Source of the DNA: Suilimivivens aceti
Lineage (GTDB): Bacteria; Bacillota; Clostridia; Lachnospirales; Lachnospiraceae
Reading direction: 5' to 3'
Length of the DNA stretch: 64,000 nucleotides
NCBI RefSeq assembly: GCF_025567405.1
Contig: NZ_JAOQKJ010000006.1
Span: 124,001-188,000 of the forward strand
Under the pieces are notes generated by a model, which made no database searches, had not been told where the DNA came from, and saw only the letters and a list, made by a program, of their open reading frames with translations. Numbering within the stretch: the first letter of the stretch is position 1; each line of letters opens with the position of its first letter. The position numbers and the translations under genes were made by a program. Shown in pieces: positions 53,094-60,388 of the stretch.

Positions 53094-54770
53094 ATGGAAG
53101 ATTTGTCAAACAAAATGTCGTTTGAGGAAATAGAGCATGTGATAGATATTCTGAATCCATGTGTTGATAATTATCTTTTTGTTCTTAATCTAAAGAATGG
53201 GCATTATGTAATATCAGAAAATGCAGTGGACAGATTTCCACTTCCTGCGGCCGATTTTCCTGATTATACAGCTGCTTTTACGAAGGTGGTATATGAAGAG
53301 GATCTTGATCTGCTTTCCCAGGATCTTACTGAAATCGTTTCCGGAAAGAAAAGCTTCCATAATCTGCGTTACCGGTGGAAGGACAAGGAGGGAAAGCCGG
53401 TCTGGATCAACTGCCGTGGAAATGTACTTGTGGATGAAGAAGGCAGACCGGAACTGATCACCGGCTGTATCAATGAGATCGGCAAGAAACAGCAGGCAGA
53501 TAATGTCAGCGGACTGCTTGGAGAGACAAGCCTCAGGGCAGAGCTTTCAGAGCTTATTAAGAATGATAAAGGTGTTTTCCTGCGTATAGGTATTGATAAC
53601 TTCAAGGATATCAATGAGAATAAAGGAATGGAATACGGAGATATGATCCTGCATAAAACAGCAGAATGTATCCGGAGTATAGCAGGATCTGAACGCAGGA
53701 TCTACCGTCTTGTTGCAGATGAATTTCTGATCTTTGGACAGAACGGAACAGCAGAAAGTGCTGTTGATCTGTACCGTGCGATCCGGGAAGGGATAGATGA
53801 ACTGATCGAAAAAATCGGATATGATGTATTTTATACGATCTCTGCGGGAATTCTTCCCATTTCAGCAATACAGGATAGGAGCAGTGAGAATATCCTGAAG
53901 CTTTCCGAGTTTGCGCTGGCCGGAGCGAAGGAAGCCGGCAAAAATACATATGTGATCTATAAGGAAGAGGATTATCAGAAGTTTCTTGACAAAAAAGAAC
54001 TGATTCATACCATGCGTAAGTCTGTAAATCAGAATTTTGAGGGATTCGAAGCTTATTTCCAGCCGATCGTAGATATTAAGAGTCAGAAGCTTGTCAGTGC
54101 AGAAACACTGCTTCGGTTCAGAACAAAAGAAAGAATGGTTTCCCCGGCAGAATTTATTCCTCTGTTAGAAGAGAGTGGACTGATCATTCCGGTGGGGCGC
54201 TTCGTTCTGCATCAGGCACTGAAGGCATGCGGACAGATCCAGAAATATATTCCGGATTTCCGCATATCAGTCAATGTATCTTATATTCAGGTGCTGAAAA
54301 GTGATATGCTGACAGAAATTCTGAGTGCAATCAGTATATATAAGATCAAAAGAGGCAGTCTCATCATAGAATTGACAGAAAGCGGATTCCTGGAATGTGA
54401 TGCCAACTTCAGACGCTTCTGCGATGGACTGAAGAGGAGTGAGATACCGCTTGCTCTGGATGATTTCGGAACCGGATATTCCAATTTCCATTACCTGTAT
54501 AACTTAAGTCCGGATACCATCAAGATTGACAGATCCTTTACTCTCAAGGCATTAAATAACGGATATGAATATAACCTTCTGCAGCATATGGTAGAGATGA
54601 CGCACAGTATAGATCTGAAGCTCTGTGTGGAGGGAATAGAAACGAAACAGGAGTTGGATAAGATCAGCAGGATAGAGCCTGATTATATCCAGGGATATTT
54701 CTTTGGCAGACCGTGTTCGTTCTCTATATTCATGGAGTCTTATGTAACAGAGGAAAGTAAGGAAAAATAA
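53094..54770 (+). CDS. PAS-GGDEF-EAL protein (c-di-GMP phosphodiesterase candidate)
   Basis: This 558-aa protein, predicted cytoplasmic, has an N-terminal PAS-like domain (residues about 15-130; SFHNLRYRWKDKEGKPVWIN). A degenerate GGDEF domain (about 150-300) has VADEF in place of GGDEF, so cyclase activity is unlikely. The C-terminal EAL domain (about 315-550) retains most catalytic signatures: SAETLLRF (ETL for EAL), ISVNVSY, IELTES, LDDFGTGYSN, IKIDRSF, CVEGIET and IQGYFFGRP. It is therefore a probable c-di-GMP hydrolase controlled by its PAS and GGDEF parts. Start at 53094 with GAGGGG upstream. Convergent with the DtxR-type gene, 4 bases apart. Confidence 0.87.
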   Translation: MEDLSNKMSFEEIEHVIDILNPCVDNYLFVLNLKNGHYVISENAVDRFPLPAADFPDYTAAFTKVVYEEDLDLLSQDLTEIVSGKKSFHNLRYRWKDKEGKPVWINCRGNVLVDEEGRPELITGCINEIGKKQQADNVSGLLGETSLRAELSELIKNDKGVFLRIGIDNFKDINENKGMEYGDMILHKTAECIRSIAGSERRIYRLVADEFLIFGQNGTAESAVDLYRAIREGIDELIEKIGYDVFYTISAGILPISAIQDRSSENILKLSEFALAGAKEAGKNTYVIYKEEDYQKFLDKKELIHTMRKSVNQNFEGFEAYFQPIVDIKSQKLVSAETLLRFRTKERMVSPAEFIPLLEESGLIIPVGRFVLHQALKACGQIQKYIPDFRISVNVSYIQVLKSDMLTEILSAISIYKIKRGSLIIELTESGFLECDANFRRFCDGLKRSEIPLALDDFGTGYSNFHYLYNLSPDTIKIDRSFTLKALNNGYEYNLLQHMVEMTHSIDLKLCVEGIETKQELDKISRIEPDYIQGYFFGRPCSFSIFMESYVTEESKEK

Positions 54771-54774
54771 TCTG

Positions 54775-55134
54775 TTATTTTATGTGATTTTTAATGGCTT
54801 CAAAGCTTTCCTTACTGATCACATGTTCCATACGGCAGGCATCCTCTGTGGCTGTTTTCTCATCTACACCAAGGCGCATGAGCCAGTTACTGAGAAGCTG
54901 ATGACGTTCATAGATCATATCAGCAATCTCCTTGCCGGATGGAGTCAGGTAGATATAGCCTTCTTTGGTAACTGTGATGTGATTCTTTTCGCGGAGATTT
55001 TTCATGGCAACACTGACACTTGATTTTTTGAAGTCCAGTTCTTCGGCGATATCAACAGCACGTACCACAGGCTTCTGATGACTGAGTACGAGGATAGTTT
55101 CAAGATAATTTTCTGCAGATTCATTTACTTTCAT
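54775..55134 (-). CDS. DtxR/MntR-family metal-dependent transcriptional regulator
   Basis: This 119-aa regulator has the N-terminal winged HTH of the Fe/Mn-dependent DtxR family (SAENYLETILVLSHQKPVVR, VDIAEELDFKKSSVSVAMKN) and the helical dimerisation/metal domain (IYERHQLLSNWLMRLGVDEK, EDACRMEHVISKES). His, Glu and Cys/Met ligands in the last part fit the MntR/IdeR pattern. There is no C-terminal SH3 domain. A candidate operator lies in the divergent region upstream (55281-55296), suggesting it controls the FeoB-associated peptide gene. Confidence 0.88.
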   Translation of the reverse strand: MKVNESAENYLETILVLSHQKPVVRAVDIAEELDFKKSSVSVAMKNLREKNHITVTKEGYIYLTPSGKEIADMIYERHQLLSNWLMRLGVDEKTATEDACRMEHVISKESFEAIKNHIK

Positions 55135-55264
55135 ATAGTTGAAGCCTTTCTTTCTGAAGGAAACGGTTTATAGTTTAGAGTATAACTGACTTATATTGTA
55201 ACACATAAAACTGAAATGTGCAAAAATAACAAATCATCAGCAGAAGAGAGTAATGTGGGAATCA

Positions 55265-55296
55265 TTGACAACTCCATGAGGTTAGCGTATACTAAC
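55265..55296 (+). promoter_or_regulatory. Promoter with overlapping DtxR-type palindrome
   Basis: TTGACA (55265-55270), 17 bp and TATACT (55288-55293). The palindrome GTTAGcgtataCTAAC (55281-55296) covers the -10 and resembles the TTAG...CTAA core of DtxR/IdeR operators. Confidence 0.68.
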
Positions 55297-55324
55297 TATG
55301 CAAATGTGGAAAGGAGACCAGCTT

Positions 55325-55462
55325 ATGGGAACAATTATTGTAGGAGCAGTTCTTCTTCTGGTTGTCGGTCTTGCAGTCAGAAGTATGATCCGTGACAAAA
55401 AGGCAGGAAAATCTCTTCAGTGCGGTGGAGATTGCAAAAACTGTGGTGGACACTGTCATTAG
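55325..55462 (+). CDS. FeoB-associated Cys-rich membrane protein
   Basis: This 45-aa protein has one membrane helix (IIVGAVLLLVVGLAVRSMI), a basic patch (RDKKAGKS) and a Cys/His cluster at the C-terminus (CGGDCKNCGGHCH). This matches the FeoB_associated family (PF12669), small proteins encoded next to ferrous-iron transporter genes. AAAGGAG lies upstream. No feoA or feoB is in the window, so it is separated from its usual partner, or the partner lies elsewhere. It is followed at 41 bp by an MCP gene. Confidence 0.83.
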   Translation: MGTIIVGAVLLLVVGLAVRSMIRDKKAGKSLQCGGDCKNCGGHCH

Positions 55463-55503
55463 AAAAAAGTTCACCCACCACAAAAGAGAGGGGAACAAAA
55501 GAG

Positions 55504-56958
55504 ATGTCAGAGATGCAAAGAAACAACAAAACAGCTATGATCACTCATTTTACGACAGTACTGCTTATCACAGTGCTGATGCTTTTGCAGACTATTGAGG
55601 GAAGAAGCAGTGTACTTTATCTGATCGTAATGACGGTGGTCGGATTTATTCCGGTAATAGCAGAATTTATCAGCTACAGCAAAAATAAGGATACAACACT
55701 GATCAAGCATCTGGTTTCTATAGGATTTGCCGTATATTATACAGCATGTCTTTTTACCGCGACAAATCATATGATCTTTGTTTTTGTTATTCCAATGGTC
55801 TTTGTGGTGACTATTTTCAATGATGTGAGAAATCTTTTACTGATCAATGTCGGAACGGTTCTGGAAACGCTGATCGTTATCGGTGCTGGTGCAAAGCTTC
55901 ATCGGTTTGGATATGTGGATACTGATACCGGTGTAATGCAGCTTATGGTCATGCTGCTTGTCGCTGTGTATTCTATTATCACTGTGAGAACAATGAAGGC
56001 CAATTCGGAAAAGAAGCTGGAAGAGGTCAGGGCATCCGAGGAAAAGGCAGAGAGGCTGCTTGAGGAGGGTCGGGCTCTTTCAGACCAGCTATCAGCAGGT
56101 GTTGGTAATATATCAGATAGAATGAATAAATTAACAGAAGCTTCCAGAGCGACCGGGCGAACCATGGAAGAAGTAAATGCCGGTTCACAGGATACGGCAG
56201 AGCATATTCAGGCACAGCAGACACAGACCATGGCGATCCAGGAACAGGTAACAGAAGTGGAAAATACAGTTCTGGCGATCCGGGGGAATATGGATCAGAC
56301 ACTGAAGGCGCTGGGTCAGGGTAATCATGATATTGAAGAGCTGAAAACAGAGGTAGATATTTCCGTACAGAACGGAACGGAGGTAACTGCGAAGCTGGAA
56401 GAACTCGAGCATTATATGGAAGAAATGCATTCCATTGTAGAACTGATCGGAGGAATCACATCTCAGACCAGTCTGCTTGCATTAAATGCCAGCATTGAAG
56501 CTGCAAGAGCTGGAGAGGCAGGCCGTGGCTTTTCTGTAGTAGCGACAGAAATTTCCGGCATGGCTACAAGAACAAAGGAAGCAACAGCCAATATTGCTGA
56601 ACTGATTGGGAATGTGTCATCAGCGATCCAGAATGTTGTCGGTGTGATCAAAGAAATGATCAAAGGGATCAATGGACAGAAGGAAGGAACTGACAATGCT
56701 GCAAAGCAGTTTGATGCCATCAGGAACAGCACGGTTTCTGTGCAGCAGAGCATTACGCAGCTTGCAGATACGGTGAAGCAGCTGAAGGATTCCAACCAGA
56801 ACATTGTGGATGCGGTACAGACTATGTCAGCAATCTCAGAAGAAGTTTCTGCGCATGCCGGAGAAACCATGAAGGCAGAGGAAGATAATCAGGTAACCAT
56901 GAATGAGATATCAGAGATACTGAACGGACTGGTGGATCTGACGAAGGAAGGAAAATAA
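55504..56958 (+). CDS. Methyl-accepting chemotaxis-type protein
   Basis: This 484-aa protein has an N-terminal membrane part of about five or six helices (residues about 15-165) with almost no extracellular sensor domain. A coiled-coil region and a canonical signalling hairpin follow (SLLALNASIEAARAGEAGRG near residue 335). It would relay a membrane or intramembrane signal to CheA/CheW, although no chemotaxis genes are in the window. Start at 55504 with GAGGGG upstream. It is possibly co-transcribed with the FeoB-associated peptide, hinting at a metal-related signal (inference). Confidence 0.88.
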   Translation: MSEMQRNNKTAMITHFTTVLLITVLMLLQTIEGRSSVLYLIVMTVVGFIPVIAEFISYSKNKDTTLIKHLVSIGFAVYYTACLFTATNHMIFVFVIPMVFVVTIFNDVRNLLLINVGTVLETLIVIGAGAKLHRFGYVDTDTGVMQLMVMLLVAVYSIITVRTMKANSEKKLEEVRASEEKAERLLEEGRALSDQLSAGVGNISDRMNKLTEASRATGRTMEEVNAGSQDTAEHIQAQQTQTMAIQEQVTEVENTVLAIRGNMDQTLKALGQGNHDIEELKTEVDISVQNGTEVTAKLEELEHYMEEMHSIVELIGGITSQTSLLALNASIEAARAGEAGRGFSVVATEISGMATRTKEATANIAELIGNVSSAIQNVVGVIKEMIKGINGQKEGTDNAAKQFDAIRNSTVSVQQSITQLADTVKQLKDSNQNIVDAVQTMSAISEEVSAHAGETMKAEEDNQVTMNEISEILNGLVDLTKEGK

Positions 56959-57000
56959 TAAGAAATCTGGCAGCAGGCTGGATCAGGACAGACAAACAGG

Positions 57001-57036
57001 AGATACTCTTTCGGAGACGGAGGAGTATCTTTTTTG
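57001..57036 (+). terminator. Intrinsic terminator after the MCP gene
   Basis: An 8-bp stem AGATACTC / GAGTATCT (57001-57008 and 57023-57030), possibly extended, is followed by TTTTT. Confidence 0.82.
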
Positions 57037-57055
57037 CTATTGAGAAAATATGAAC

Positions 57056-57084
57056 TTGCAATATACCCCATAGGGGTATATAAT
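57056..57084 (+). promoter_or_regulatory. csoR-copA promoter with CsoR operator in the spacer
   Basis: TTGCAA (57056-57061), a 17-bp spacer and TATAAT (57079-57084). The spacer is filled by the palindrome TATACCCCATAGGGGTATA (57062-57080), which has the G/C-tract-flanked form of known CsoR sites. Bound repressor would block RNA polymerase directly. Confidence 0.87.
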
Positions 57085-57115
57085 AAGCTCAAATCAGGGA
57101 AGTGAGGAATAGAAA

Positions 57116-57415
57116 ATGGAAGAAGCATGCTGCTGTCATAAAACAAAGAAAAGAGATCCGGAGGAATATAAGGATCTGATCCATCGCCTGAACCGGATCG
57201 AGGGACAGATCAGGGGGATTAAGGGCATGATAGAAAGAGATGCCTATTGTACAGATATTCTGACACAGGTAGCGGCAGTAAGTGCTGCATTGAACAGCTT
57301 TAATAAGGTTTTGCTGGAAAATCACATGAAAACCTGCGTTGTGAGAGATATTAAGGAAGGAAAAGAAGAAACAGTAGATGAACTGATGAAGATCCTTCAG
57401 AAGCTGATGAAGTAG
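57116..57415 (+). CDS. csoR: Copper-sensing repressor CsoR
   Basis: This 99-aa helical repressor of the CsoR/RcnR family has the Cu(I)-binding Cys-His-Cys set visible as YCTDIL (first Cys) and NHMKTC (His and second Cys). Conserved features RLNRIEGQIRGIKGMIE and a Cys-rich N-terminus (EEACCCHK), unusual among short CsoRs, are present. It is expected to release the operator when Cu(I) binds, turning on copA 49 bp downstream. Confidence 0.9.
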   Translation: MEEACCCHKTKKRDPEEYKDLIHRLNRIEGQIRGIKGMIERDAYCTDILTQVAAVSAALNSFNKVLLENHMKTCVVRDIKEGKEETVDELMKILQKLMK

Positions 57416-57464
57416 AAGTCTTAGAAGTACAAGCACTAAATTTGAAGAGAGGAGTTATGAGAAA

Positions 57465-60029
57465 ATGAAACAATATACAGTAACAGGGATGAGCTGTGCC
57501 GCCTGCAGTGCCAGAGTGGAGAAGGCAGTTTCCAAAGTAGACGGTGTCAGTGCCTGCTCCGTCAGTCTCCTGACAAACTCCATGGGCGTTGAGGGAGATG
57601 CAGACAGTGCGTCGGTCATCCGGGCAGTTGAGGAAGCAGGATACGGGGCAGCCCTGAAGGAAGCTGACAGAGAGGCAGGACACAATGCTGAAAGCATCAT
57701 GGAGCAGGAAAAGGCACTGGAAGATAAGGAGACACCGAAGCTGAAAAAGAGGCTGTTTTCATCTATTGGCTTTCTGATCGTACTGATGTATTTTTCCATG
57801 GGACATATGATGTTTGGCTGGCCTCTGCCGGCATTCTTTGAAGGAAATCATGTGGCTATGGGACTGGTACAGCTTTTGCTGACCATTATGATCATGGTGA
57901 TCAACCAGAAATTTTTTATCAGCGGCTTTAAGAGTCTTTTTCACAGAGCACCGAATATGGACACGCTGGTTGCCATGGGAAGCAGCGCTGCCTTCCTGTA
58001 CAGCACCTATGCACTGTTTGCCATGACAGATGCGCAGGTGAAGGGTGATATGACCGGTGTCATGAAGTATATGGATGAGTTTTATTTTGAATCTGCAGCC
58101 ATGATCCTGACACTGATCACAGTAGGAAAGATGCTGGAAGCGCATTCCAAGGGAAAGACTACAGATGCACTGAAGGGTCTGATGAAGCTGGCTCCCCAGA
58201 AAGCAGTTCTGCTTATCGGGGGAGAAGAGAAGGAGGTTCCCGTTGATCAGGTGAAAAAAGGAGATCTTTTCCTGGTAAAGCCTGGAGAGAATATACCTGT
58301 GGATGGTATTGTAGTGAGGGGAAGCAGCGCTGTCAATGAGGCAGCTCTTACCGGAGAAAGCATCCCGGTGGACAAGGCAGAAGGCGACGAGGTATCTGCA
58401 GCTACTATTAATCAGTCCGGTGTTCTTACCTGTGAGGCAGTCAGAGTAGGGGAGGATACAGCTCTTTCCAGGATCATCCAGATGGTCAGCGATGCAGCTG
58501 CTACCAAGGCACCGATCGCCAGGATAGCGGATAAGGTCTCTGGTATTTTTGTGCCGGCAGTGATCGTCATTGCTGCTGTCACTTTCCTGGTATGGATCCT
58601 GGCAGGGCAGAGCTTTGGATATGCACTTGCAAGAGCCATTTCTGTACTGGTGATCAGCTGTCCCTGTGCCCTTGGACTGGCAACGCCTGTAGCGATCATG
58701 GTAGGTAACGGTATGGGTGCCAGAAACGGCATTTTATTTAAGACAGCAGCTTCTCTGGAAGAAACCGGCAAGACAGAAATCGTGGTACTGGATAAGACAG
58801 GAACCATTACTAAGGGTGAACCCAGAGTGACCGATATACTGCCGGCAGAAGGTGTGCCAGAGGAACGCCTGCTTACACTTGCTTATTCCCTCGAGAAGAA
58901 CAGTGAGCATCCGTTGGCAGGAGCAGTCATAGCATACGCTGAGGAAAAGCAGCTGAGAGCAGAAGAAGTAACAGGGTTTCAGGCGCTTCCCGGGAACGGT
59001 CTTCTTGGAAGGGGCAGAGATGGACTTCTGACTGGAGGAAGCTTTGCCTATATCAGCAGCAAAATTCCTCTTTCAGCAGATACAGAGGAAAAGGTAAAGC
59101 AGCTTGCAGGAGAGGGAAAGACACCTCTGCTGTTTGGCCTTGATAACCAGTTCCTTGGTATGATCGCTGTTGCAGATGTGGTCAAAGAGGACAGCATGGA
59201 AGCAGTGAAGGAGCTGACAGATATGGGAATCCGTGTGATCATGCTGACCGGTGATAATGAAAGAACTGCCAGGGCAGTAGCTGCAAGGGCCGGTATTACG
59301 GAGGTGATCGCAGGAGTACTGCCGGATGGCAAGGAACAGGTAGTCCGTTCCCTGAAGGAAGAAGGCAGGGTAGCCATGGCAGGTGATGGTATCAATGATG
59401 CGCCGGCACTGACGAGGGCGGATGTTGGGATTGCCATTGGTGCCGGAACTGATGTTGCCATTGATGCCGCAGATGTGGTGCTGATGAAGAGCAGCCTGAA
59501 GGATATTCCGGCGGCTGTGCGTTTGAGCCGGGCAACTCTCAGAAATATCCATGAGAACCTGTTCTGGGCATTTATTTACAATATTATTGGAATCCCACTG
59601 GCAGCAGGCGTATGGATCCCGCTGTTCCACTGGCAGTTAAATCCCATGTTCGGAGCGGCAGCCATGAGTCTTTCCAGCTTCTGCGTGGTAACCAATGCCC
59701 TGCGGCTGAACCTTTTTAAGGTTTATGACAGCAGCCATGACGGGAAGCAGAAGGGCAGAAGACAGGCAGCAGAAGAAAGCATAAAAAATAAAAATATAAA
59801 GAAAGAAGAGGGTAATGAAATGAAGAAAACAATGAAGATCGAAGGCATGATGTGTGGACACTGCGAGGCAGCTGTAAAGAAGGCACTGGAAGCAGTAGAG
59901 GGTGTGGAGAGTGCACTGGTAAGCCATGAGAAGGGCAGTGCAGAAGTGACACTGACAAAAGAGGTTGCGGATGATGTGCTGAAAAAGGCAGTGGAAGATA
60001 AGGATTATAAGGTAACAGCGATCGACTGA
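57465..60029 (+). CDS. copA: Copper-exporting P-type ATPase with C-terminal CopZ-like domain
   Basis: This 854-aa P1B-1 ATPase exports Cu(I). It has an N-terminal HMA domain (GMSCAACSARVEKA, residues 8-21) and eight membrane helices including the transport motif SCPCALGLATP (near 397). The phosphorylation site is DKTGTITKG (near 442), with the HP motif SEHPLAGAV and GDGINDAPALTRADVG following. After the last helices a 60-residue linker leads to a second HMA domain (MKIEGMMCGHCEAAVKKALE, from about 786) that looks like a fused CopZ chaperone. It follows csoR in one unit. Confidence 0.94.
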   Translation: MKQYTVTGMSCAACSARVEKAVSKVDGVSACSVSLLTNSMGVEGDADSASVIRAVEEAGYGAALKEADREAGHNAESIMEQEKALEDKETPKLKKRLFSSIGFLIVLMYFSMGHMMFGWPLPAFFEGNHVAMGLVQLLLTIMIMVINQKFFISGFKSLFHRAPNMDTLVAMGSSAAFLYSTYALFAMTDAQVKGDMTGVMKYMDEFYFESAAMILTLITVGKMLEAHSKGKTTDALKGLMKLAPQKAVLLIGGEEKEVPVDQVKKGDLFLVKPGENIPVDGIVVRGSSAVNEAALTGESIPVDKAEGDEVSAATINQSGVLTCEAVRVGEDTALSRIIQMVSDAAATKAPIARIADKVSGIFVPAVIVIAAVTFLVWILAGQSFGYALARAISVLVISCPCALGLATPVAIMVGNGMGARNGILFKTAASLEETGKTEIVVLDKTGTITKGEPRVTDILPAEGVPEERLLTLAYSLEKNSEHPLAGAVIAYAEEKQLRAEEVTGFQALPGNGLLGRGRDGLLTGGSFAYISSKIPLSADTEEKVKQLAGEGKTPLLFGLDNQFLGMIAVADVVKEDSMEAVKELTDMGIRVIMLTGDNERTARAVAARAGITEVIAGVLPDGKEQVVRSLKEEGRVAMAGDGINDAPALTRADVGIAIGAGTDVAIDAADVVLMKSSLKDIPAAVRLSRATLRNIHENLFWAFIYNIIGIPLAAGVWIPLFHWQLNPMFGAAAMSLSSFCVVTNALRLNLFKVYDSSHDGKQKGRRQAAEESIKNKNIKKEEGNEMKKTMKIEGMMCGHCEAAVKKALEAVEGVESALVSHEKGSAEVTLTKEVADDVLKKAVEDKDYKVTAID
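59820..60029 (+). other. Possible internal start giving free CopZ-like chaperone
   Basis: Inside copA, in the same frame, AAGAAGAGGG lies 7-10 bases before an ATG at 59820. Translation from it would give a 69-aa HMA protein with the GMMCGHCEAA copper site, the size of CopZ. The linker just before it is A-rich and unstructured (KNKNIKKEEGNE). Internal initiation is inference. Confidence 0.5.
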
Positions 60030-60065
60030 CACTACTGCAGAAGTTATTGAAAATGAAAATTCCTA

Positions 60066-60124
60066 TTGACATCACCATCAGCAGTGGTATAATACAATCA
60101 AACATATGAATAATTGTTCATATG
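60066..60124 (+). promoter_or_regulatory. Promoter and ArsR-type operator for HMA-cadA-arsR
   Basis: TTGACA (60066-60071), a 16-bp spacer and TATAAT (60088-60093). An inverted repeat CATATGAA / TTCATATG with a 6-bp centre (60103-60124) covers the expected start point. Its form resembles SmtB/CadC operators (ATATGAA...TTCATAT). Confidence 0.78.
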
Positions 60125-60153
60125 AAACAACTTTAAAGAAAGAGGATGAGAAC

Positions 60154-60372
60154 ATGAAAAAGACTTATAAAATTGATGTTGATTGTGCAAACTGTGCTAA
60201 TAAGATGGAAGAGGCAGCTAAGAACACTGCAGGTATTAAGGATGCTACTGTTAACTTTATGACATTAAAGATGATCGTTGAATTTGAGGATGGCGCCGAA
60301 CCTGCTGCAGTTATGAAGGATGTATTAAAGAACTGTAAGAAGGTAGAGGACGACTGCGAGATCTTTTTATAG
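60154..60372 (+). CDS. Free-standing HMA (heavy-metal-associated) domain protein
   Basis: This 72-aa soluble metal chaperone-like protein has the fold of an HMA domain with the motif VDCANCANKM (CxxC, residues 8-17) and ends in ...VEDDCEIFL with an extra Cys. In many cadA genes this domain is part of the ATPase N-terminus; here cadA lacks it and this gene sits 16 bp upstream. I chose the Met at 60154 (GAGGA upstream) over the ATG at 60106, which lies in the operator. Confidence 0.8.
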   Translation: MKKTYKIDVDCANCANKMEEAAKNTAGIKDATVNFMTLKMIVEFEDGAEPAAVMKDVLKNCKKVEDDCEIFL

Positions 60373-60388
60373 AGAAAAGAGGAAGCAT

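Noticed and set aside
60106..60153. Upstream ATG extending the HMA protein by 16 residues
   Set aside because: It lies within the probable operator at the transcription start and has no ribosome binding site; the Met at 60154 does.
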